Source: an uncultured Clostridia bacterium (lineage in GTDB: Bacteria > Bacillota > Clostridia > UBA1381). Taken from it: a DNA stretch of 7,195 nucleotides. The position numbers and the translations under genes are program-made. A model generated the notes under the pieces. That model was not told where the DNA came from, did not search any database, and saw nothing but the letters and a program-made list of their open reading frames with translations. Shown here one piece after another: positions 3,342 through 7,195 of the stretch (positions within the stretch are counted from its first letter, which is position 1; each line of letters starts with the position of its first letter). The stretch lies in the NCBI GenBank assembly GCA_910578235.1, contig CAJTPP010000039.1, positions 10,888-18,082 on the forward strand, read 5' to 3'.

Positions 3342-4685
3342 CTACCTCCGCTCCGCCTGACCTGTAAGGTCATATTCATCCGCGTCAAGAATTTTTACTT
3401 TTATAATATCACCCTCGGAAACCTCGTCCTCCGTAGCAAAATATATCTTACCGTCTACATCTATACTGTCTCCTCTGCCTCTGCCGTAAAACAGGAAACT
3501 TTCCTCGTCATAACCCTCAACCAGTACCTCAAGCGTATGTCCCAGTTTCTCCCTGTTCAGCTCAAGAGAAATTTCCTGCTGAAGCCGCATCAGTCTGTCA
3601 AGACGCTCTTTCTTAATTTCCTCACCTATCTGATCAGGGAAATCCGCCGCGGGAGTATCCTCCTCCCGAGAATATGTAAACACACCCATACGGTCGAACC
3701 TGACTTTTTTCACAAATTCATATAAATCGTTAAAATATTCCTCGCTCTCGCCCGGAAATCCGACAATTATAGATGTGCGTATCACACTGTCAGGCATTTT
3801 CTCCCGGATTTTTTTGATTTTTTCAAGCATTTCCTCCTGTGTTGTACGCCTTGCCATACGCCGCAGAATATAATTATTTCCGTGCTGTACCGGCATATCA
3901 ATGTAATTGCATATTTTATCATATTTTGCCATTGTGTCAATGAGCTTGTCGGTAATTGCCTCCGGATAAAAATAATGAACCCGTATCCATTTTATACCAT
4001 CTATCTTTATCAGCTCTTCAAGCAATTTATCGAGAGAATTTTCTCCGTATAAATCTTTACCGTATCTCGATGTGTCCTGCGCTATAAGGATTATTTCCTT
4101 TACGCCGCTGTCCGCGAGACCTTGCGCCTCATCAACAATATCCTCAATTTTTCTGCTTCGGAAATGACCGCGTATCATAGGTATGGCACAGTAAGTACAA
4201 TTATTGTCACAGCCGTCCGCAATTTTCAAATATGCCGTATACGGCGGCGTTGACAAAATTCTGGGCAGTCTCTCCTGAGGCGTTCTGTCTTTATGCCCGC
4301 ACATTATCACTTTTTCGCCGCTGAAAGCGGATCTTATAACCTGAGCAATTTTGTCATAATCTCCTGTTCCGACTATCGCGTCCACCTCGGGCAAATCAAT
4401 CTGAATATCATCGCTGTAACGCTCCGCAAGGCAACCTGTAGCTATAAGCAGCCTGCACCTGTCTTCTTTATACTGAGCCATCTCAAGTATTGCGTCTATA
4501 GATTCCCGCTTCGCCGACTCAATAAAGCCGCAGGTATTCACAATGATAATATCCGCTTTGGACGGATCATATGTTATACCAAAGCCGTCTTCAGCCAATA
4601 TACCGAGCATAATCTCTGCGTCCGTTTGATTTTTTGCGCAACCGAGCGAAACAAGGCCTATATTGTACTTAGCTTTACTCCTCAA
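3342..4685 (-). CDS. rimO: Ribosomal protein uS12 aspartate methylthiotransferase
   Basis: A radical SAM methylthiotransferase that adds a methylthio group to the conserved aspartate (Asp88/89) of ribosomal protein S12. The N-terminal UPF0004 domain has three cluster-binding cysteines, C16 (SLGCAKN), C52 (VNTCGF) and C85 (ATGCLAE). The radical SAM domain has C159-x3-C163-x2-C166 (CDNNCTYC), and a TRAM domain closes the protein. RimO is preferred over the tRNA enzyme MiaB because of IADGCDNNCTYCAIP, YPEAITDKLID and the RGRGDSIDVDG stretch in TRAM. The TTG at 4685 is chosen as start because AAGGAGGA lies 5 nt before it; a TTG at 4709 has no such site. With this start it overlaps recX by 11 bp, and it ends 6 bp before pgsA. 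Confidence 0.95.
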   Translation of the reverse strand: MRSKAKYNIGLVSLGCAKNQTDAEIMLGILAEDGFGITYDPSKADIIIVNTCGFIESAKRESIDAILEMAQYKEDRCRLLIATGCLAERYSDDIQIDLPEVDAIVGTGDYDKIAQVIRSAFSGEKVIMCGHKDRTPQERLPRILSTPPYTAYLKIADGCDNNCTYCAIPMIRGHFRSRKIEDIVDEAQGLADSGVKEIILIAQDTSRYGKDLYGENSLDKLLEELIKIDGIKWIRVHYFYPEAITDKLIDTMAKYDKICNYIDMPVQHGNNYILRRMARRTTQEEMLEKIKKIREKMPDSVIRTSIIVGFPGESEEYFNDLYEFVKKVRFDRMGVFTYSREEDTPAADFPDQIGEEIKKERLDRLMRLQQEISLELNREKLGHTLEVLVEGYDEESFLFYGRGRGDSIDVDGKIYFATEDEVSEGDIIKVKILDADEYDLTGQAERR

Positions 4686-5169
4686 AATACTCCTCCTTAA
4701 TATTTTCAATACAGCTTTTTATATCACCGAAATTATAACCTCTGTATAAAAAATACCGTATACATTTATCAACATTTTTCTTTTCAAAATCACCGCGCAG
4801 CTTTTTCTCCACCAGCAGCATAAGCTCTTCATGCTCGTCGTCACCAAGAGCGCAAACCGCCTCCTCAACATATTCCGACGGAATACCTTTACTGTAAAGC
4901 TCGGACTTAATCCGCTGCTTCCCGTATTTTTTCAGCTTTTTCAGATCTCTTGCCTTTGACAGCGCGTACTGTCTGTCATTGACAAAACCGTAATTACGGC
5001 AAAATTCAAGAACTTCTTCAATATCAAATTCCTTCGCGCCAGCTCTTTTCAGCTTATCGGAAAGCTCCTTTTCACTATGCGAACGGAATTCCAGTAAACG
5101 CAGCGCCTTATCCTTAGTCTCATCAAAGGTCATCTCCCGCCGCTCCGTTGTTTTTCTATAACTTCTCAT
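4675..5169 (-). CDS. recX: Regulatory protein RecX
   Basis: A 164-aa all-helical protein of the RecX family, which binds RecA filaments and limits or modulates recombinase activity. The typical first repeat is visible: KALRLLEFRSHSEKELSDKLKRAG (about residues 21-44), then GFVNDRQYALSKARDLKKLKKYGKQRIKSEL with the conserved F-x-ND-x-x-YA signature; further three-helix repeats follow. The assumed start at 5169 overlaps the stop of the upstream HD gene (ATGA), suggesting coupling. An internal ATG at 5133, with GGAG 9 nt upstream, is an alternative that would drop 12 residues. recA itself is not in the window. Confidence 0.88.
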   Translation of the reverse strand: MRSYRKTTERREMTFDETKDKALRLLEFRSHSEKELSDKLKRAGAKEFDIEEVLEFCRNYGFVNDRQYALSKARDLKKLKKYGKQRIKSELYSKGIPSEYVEEAVCALGDDEHEELMLLVEKKLRGDFEKKNVDKCIRYFLYRGYNFGDIKSCIENIKEEYFEE

Positions 5170-6353
5170 AACACAAAATACCCAAACAGTTTACTAAAAT
5201 CAATCCCGCCTATAAACCTATCACTGTAGCGTCTGCGCAGATGCTCGTATCCGCTCATCATCTGCTCGGACTTTATACCGTAACTGAGCGACATATACGC
5301 CTCGATATAAGCTGACAAATGATCACATCCGCGGATAATCTGTCCGTCAACCGGATTATACTTATCCTCATTATATTTTTCATTTATAATATCCGACGTC
5401 ACCATATCAATATCACCGTCGTCAATTATTTTTGAATCAAACTCATTCTGAGTATAATACTCTATTTCACTGCGCCATGACGGCGGAAGAAGCGGATATA
5501 TAACCTCGCGCATCTGCTCGTCTTCTATTTCGCTTATGATACTGTCAAGTCCTTTGACGCTGTTTTTTACAGGAGACACAATATCCCGCGTAAGCACCTC
5601 GGGCAGATCATGAAACAACCCCGCGAAGAAGTTATTTTCAAGACGCTTCCCGCAAGGCTTTTCAAGTTCCAATGTCATAAAATACGAAAGTATAGCAACC
5701 ACCAGCATATGTCCCATTACAAACGTCTGCGGCATACGCACAGCCTTTGACCACCTCTGCTGATATCTGAGCTTACCTATAAGAGACAAAAAATTCTGCA
5801 AATACTCACTGCCGGCAAAATAGCGAAAACCGCTGAACGTATCACAAGCCGCAAGACCTTCCGTCATCTCACGCCTGACCTGCTCAATACCAAATGTCTC
5901 GGGGTTCATAGAATTAATTATCTTAAATTCCCAGTTACTCGCATGATAATGCGCGGCCTTTAAAATCTTTTTTTCGAGTCCGGAATAGTTTTTATCAGCG
6001 TAATATTTCTCCATACGCTCGAAAAAACCTCCGCCTATGCCGTCCATATGCTCTCTTAACTCGGACATAACCCAACGGTCTATCTGATACCCTTTTTCCT
6101 TTACAAGCTTATGGTAAATCGGCGGCTTTATATCTGTCATGACAATTCTGTGAAAAAACTCAAATATTCCGCCCTCTATGAGTTTTATCATATCCACTCC
6201 GCCGCCCTCGCATTTTGCAAGCACATAAGCGTAAAACATCTTGTGCGCCTGCTTGTCAAGCTCGGTAAAGCCCGTCCACGGACGGATATGATCATTCCAG
6301 CGCTGAATTGACGCGGCTTCATACACAAGTGAAATAAGAGATTGTTTTATCAT
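5166..6353 (-). CDS. Tandem HD-domain protein (YfbR-like), predicted phosphohydrolase
   Basis: A 395-aa cytoplasmic protein that looks like two HD domains in a row. The second is intact: R200-W201 (QQRWSKAVR), H215 (MGHMLVVA), H248-D249 (LFHDLPEVLTRDIVSPVK) and D344 (CDHLSAYIEA). This is the layout of YfbR-like 5'-deoxynucleotidases, which remove phosphate from deoxynucleoside monophosphates using a divalent metal. The first copies the plan: R18-W19 (IQRWNDHIR), H37 (DKQAHKMFY) and FHRIVMTDIKPPIYHK, where the metal-binding aspartate is arginine (H68-R69), so it is probably inactive. The exact substrate is not known. GAAAGGA lies 7 nt before the ATG. It is the first gene of the operon that continues to recX (4-bp overlap). 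No clear promoter is seen upstream. Confidence 0.82.
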   Translation of the reverse strand: MIKQSLISLVYEAASIQRWNDHIRPWTGFTELDKQAHKMFYAYVLAKCEGGGVDMIKLIEGGIFEFFHRIVMTDIKPPIYHKLVKEKGYQIDRWVMSELREHMDGIGGGFFERMEKYYADKNYSGLEKKILKAAHYHASNWEFKIINSMNPETFGIEQVRREMTEGLAACDTFSGFRYFAGSEYLQNFLSLIGKLRYQQRWSKAVRMPQTFVMGHMLVVAILSYFMTLELEKPCGKRLENNFFAGLFHDLPEVLTRDIVSPVKNSVKGLDSIISEIEDEQMREVIYPLLPPSWRSEIEYYTQNEFDSKIIDDGDIDMVTSDIINEKYNEDKYNPVDGQIIRGCDHLSAYIEAYMSLSYGIKSEQMMSGYEHLRRRYSDRFIGGIDFSKLFGYFVL

Positions 6354-6380
6354 ATATTATCCTTTCACAAAACCATTCTG

Positions 6381-6444
6381 AAAAATGCTGTAAACAGACT
6401 ATATCAAATTGCATAGTCATGATACTCCCGTCAGCTGTTTACAG
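6381..6444 (-). terminator. Branched terminator-like structure after ilvA
   Basis: Outer arms CTGTAAACAG (6388-6397) and CTGTTTACAG (6435-6444) pair over 10 bp. Between them GACTAT (6397-6402) and ATAGTC (6413-6418) form an inner hairpin. On the minus strand the outer stem is followed by GCA and TTTTT (6385-6381), so it can end the ilvA transcript. Since it also lies 35 bp before the HD gene it could be a leader element of the downstream operon. The large loop makes it weaker than a classic terminator. Confidence 0.45.
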
Positions 6445-6469
6445 TCTGTATTACAAACATTTTCCATAT

Positions 6470-7195
6470 TTATTCTTTTATAACAGTATACCCGTTTTTC
6501 TCAAGCGCTCTTACTGTTTTTTCGCCGTGCTCTTTGCCTCCGACCTCGCACGCGATATGTATAATCGCCTCATTCGGATCAAGATCCGCGCTCCAGCGGT
6601 CATACTGTACCATTATTATATTCGCGCTCGCGTCAGACAATACCTTTGAAAGATGTTCCAGACTTCCGGGGATATCAAGCAGAGTTGTTCTGAATTTAAG
6701 CTTTCTCTCACGGGTAACAAGACCAAGATCTATAATTCTCTGTATAAAGCTCACATCCACATTACCGCCCGAAAGCACGCATACAACCTTCTTGCCCTTC
6801 ACGTCCACTCTGCCGTTAAGCACCGCGGCCAGCGTAGTAGCTCCCGCCGGTTCTACAACCTGCTTTGTTCTCTCCAGCAGAAGCAATATCGCCTCTGAAA
6901 TCTCAGCATCCGAAACCGTCACAACAGCGTCCGCGTATTTATTTATCATCTCCATGGTATGCTCACCCGGAGCCTTAACCGCAATACCATCCGCAATTGT
7001 CGTAGCGCTGTCGGTAACAATCATCTTCTTTTCATTAAACGATCTGCATATCGCATCCGCGCCTTCCGCCTGTACTCCTACTATCTGCACACGCGGATTA
7101 ATCTGTTTTATACACGCGGCAACTCCCGAAAGCAGACCGCCTCCGCCCGCGGGGACAATCACCATATCGACCGTGGGCAGATCCTCAAGTATCTC
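6470..7195 (-). CDS. ilvA: Threonine ammonia-lyase, C-terminal part (gene cut by window edge)
   Basis: PLP enzyme converting L-threonine to 2-oxobutanoate and ammonia, the entry to isoleucine synthesis or to threonine catabolism. The frame stays open to the right edge, so 241 C-terminal residues are seen and the lysine that binds PLP is outside. Visible are the phosphate-binding glycine loop PAGGGGLLSG (fragment residues 15-24), VEPAGATTLAA, and the SGGN motif (142-145) near the PLP ring nitrogen. A single C-terminal ACT-like domain follows (about 165-241, LKFRTTLLDIPGSLEHLSKVL to the end). One short regulatory domain instead of the two of E. coli IlvA points to the medium-length form (about 400 aa; sometimes named tdcB). 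Whether it is feedback-inhibited by isoleucine cannot be read here. Confidence 0.93.
   Translation of the reverse strand, partial: EILEDLPTVDMVIVPAGGGGLLSGVAACIKQINPRVQIVGVQAEGADAICRSFNEKKMIVTDSATTIADGIAVKAPGEHTMEMINKYADAVVTVSDAEISEAILLLLERTKQVVEPAGATTLAAVLNGRVDVKGKKVVCVLSGGNVDVSFIQRIIDLGLVTRERKLKFRTTLLDIPGSLEHLSKVLSDASANIIMVQYDRWSADLDPNEAIIHIACEVGGKEHGEKTVRALEKNGYTVIKE

Overview
The window joins the end of an integrated mobile element (about 1-1976) to an ordinary low-GC Clostridia-type chromosome (about 1977-7195). The chromosomal proteins (RimO, RecX, PgsA, a HisI-HisE fusion, threonine ammonia-lyase), the strong purine-rich ribosome binding sites and the T-tailed terminators fit a gut-type Clostridia (Oscillospiraceae/Lachnospiraceae-like) Firmicute. 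The species cannot be named from this sequence.

The boundary is the 3' part of a tRNA-Thr(CGU) gene, from the anticodon loop to CCA, on the + strand at 1977-2022. No D-arm or 5' acceptor half precedes it. This is the usual scar of a tyrosine-recombinase element that integrates into a tRNA gene, so the element lies to the left and its other end, and probably its integrase, lie outside the window. A tandem 11-bp repeat (1810-1831) in the gene-free 215 bp next to the scar may be an integrase arm site.

The element part carries two minus-strand genes (an unrecognised 80-aa protein and a stand-alone HIRAN-domain protein) and two plus-strand DNA-binding-type genes (a ribbon-helix-helix protein and a small HTH-like protein). 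Between them is unusually dense regulatory sequence: (i) divergent promoters for the HIRAN gene and for a plus-strand transcript, each overlapped by a near-identical 14-bp near-palindrome; (ii) a candidate type I toxin-antitoxin locus, with a 24-codon hydrophobic peptide gene (1069-1143) facing a convergent antisense RNA that has a consensus promoter and shares a bidirectional terminator with it; 5' UTR and 3' segments of the locus are complementary; (iii) a predicted ~68-nt small RNA (about 313-380) transcribed against the HIRAN-to-80-aa-gene leader. Items (ii) and (iii) are the most interesting content.

The chromosomal part reads right to left on the minus strand: ilvA (threonine ammonia-lyase, 5' end cut by the window edge), a terminator-like branched hairpin, then a tightly packed set: tandem-HD-domain protein, recX, rimO, pgsA, hisIE. 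Overlaps of 4 and 11 bp and gaps of 6 and 39 bp suggest one operon, closed by a bidirectional terminator (2026-2062) shared with the tRNA gene. The operon mixes recombination control, ribosome modification, phospholipid synthesis and histidine synthesis and is housekeeping in character.
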